NCBI GenBank assembly: GCA_016297675.1 | Contig: JAEDGE010000112.1 | Coordinates: forward strand, 1 to 6,110 | Origin: Oscillospiraceae bacterium | Lineage (GTDB): Bacteria > Bacillota > Clostridia > Oscillospirales > Ruminococcaceae | Direction of reading: 5' to 3' | DNA: 6,110 nt | In this document: positions 5,811 through 6,110 of the stretch, in pieces | Layout: each line of letters opens with the position of its first letter | Numbering within the stretch: the first letter of the stretch is position 1 | The notes under the pieces: generated by a model | What the model was told of the DNA's origin: nothing | What the model saw: only the letters and a program-made list of their open reading frames with translations | The model's database searches: none | Position numbers and translations under genes: made by a program

Positions 5811-5904
5811 TTTAATTTTTGCTTTTTTTCCGAATTTTTTTTGACTTTCTACAAAAGACTGTCATCACACTCCCTTTTTTATGTTAAGCACAGATACCGA
5901 TTTC

Positions 5905-5933
5905 ATTATACCATATCCTTTTCCACATTGCAA
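5905..5933 (-). promoter_or_regulatory. Distal extended -10 promoter of the 5740 gene
   Basis: On the minus strand TTGCAA (5933-5928), a 17-bp spacer and a perfect TATAAT (5910-5905) preceded by TGG form a second promoter facing the same gene. Its transcript would have a leader of about 158 nt running through the proximal promoter. No hairpin terminator lies between the two. Confidence 0.65.
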
Positions 5934-5972
5934 CCATAAAAAGAAATCTTTCAAATATTTTTTCAAAACCTC

Positions 5973-6000
5973 TTGACAAATGCAAAAAACGTGTTATAAT
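5973..6000 (+). promoter_or_regulatory. Consensus promoter of the tRNA-Thr gene
   Basis: A perfect TTGACA (5973-5978), a 16-bp spacer and a perfect TATAAT (5995-6000) preceded by TGT. The AT-rich run just upstream (about 5950-5966) could act as an UP element. Transcription should start near 6007, about 48 nt ahead of the mature tRNA 5' end. Such a near-perfect promoter is typical of stable RNA genes. Confidence 0.92.
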
Positions 6001-6054
6001 ATAATATGTCATTGCACGCAGCGTCGCTCCTATTACAAAAAAATAAGAAACAAT

Positions 6055-6110
6055 GCTGGAATAGCTCAGTTGGTAGAGCAGCGCATTCGTAATGCGCAGG
6101 TCGCGTGTTC
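6055..6110 (+). tRNA. tRNA-Thr(CGU), 3' end missing at window edge
   Basis: The cloverleaf can be read directly. The acceptor 5' strand GCTGGAA is at 6055-6061, then T8 and A9. The D-stem GCTC/GAGC is at 6064-6067 and 6076-6079, with loop AGTTGGTA. The anticodon stem GCGCA/TGCGC is at 6081-6085 and 6093-6097, around loop TTCGTAA. The anticodon is CGT (6088-6090), reading the Thr codon ACG. The variable region is AGGTC, then the T-stem 5' strand GCGTG, and the sequence stops inside the T-loop (TTC). The acceptor 3' strand and discriminator base are outside the window. Other RNA genes may follow. Confidence 0.96.

Overview
The window looks like chromosomal DNA of a low-to-moderate GC, anaerobic, fermentative Firmicute, most likely a clostridial gut or rumen bacterium of the Ruminococcus/Oscillospiraceae kind. 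This rests on a pyruvate formate-lyase and a glycolytic GAPDH with heavily biased codon use, strong AGGAGG-type ribosome binding sites, consensus sigma-A promoters and AT-rich intergenic DNA. The genus is an inference and has not been tested.

Layout from left to right. (1) Positions 1-1223, minus strand: N-terminal half of pyruvate formate-lyase (pflB), cut by the window edge just before the expected catalytic cysteines. Its promoter lies at 1361-1389 and gives a leader of about 130 nt with two hairpins. The 404-bp gap 1224-1627 holds that leader, the promoter, a pair of 12-bp repeats and the terminator of the next gene. (2) 1628-2665, minus: complete type I glyceraldehyde-3-phosphate dehydrogenase (gap), monocistronic, with a clear terminator. 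(3) 2666-3222: a gap of 557 bp between divergent genes. It holds the gap promoter region, AT-rich DNA with no other signal recognised, and a 173-bp element (2928-3100) with 21-bp terminal inverted repeats, filled almost end to end with six hairpins. This is the most unusual DNA in the window. (4) 3223-4305, plus: an unrecognised protein of about 360 aa whose C-terminal two thirds resemble a histidine kinase that has lost its phosphoacceptor and ATP-binding motifs. (5) A bidirectional terminator at 4318-4351 separates it from the convergent gene 4376-5740 (minus). That gene encodes a membrane protein with a signal-peptidase-I-like extracellular domain, an apparently missing catalytic His, and a disordered cytoplasmic tail of about 255 residues. 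(6) 5741-6054: two tandem extended -10 promoters for that gene, then a divergent near-perfect promoter driving a tRNA-Thr(CGU) that runs off the right edge at 6110.

The two metabolic genes belong to one pathway: GAPDH makes 1,3-bisphosphoglycerate and NADH in glycolysis, and PFL splits the resulting pyruvate into acetyl-CoA and formate. They are nevertheless transcribed separately, each with its own promoter. The pseudokinase-like and signal-peptidase-like genes show no operon link to them or to each other.
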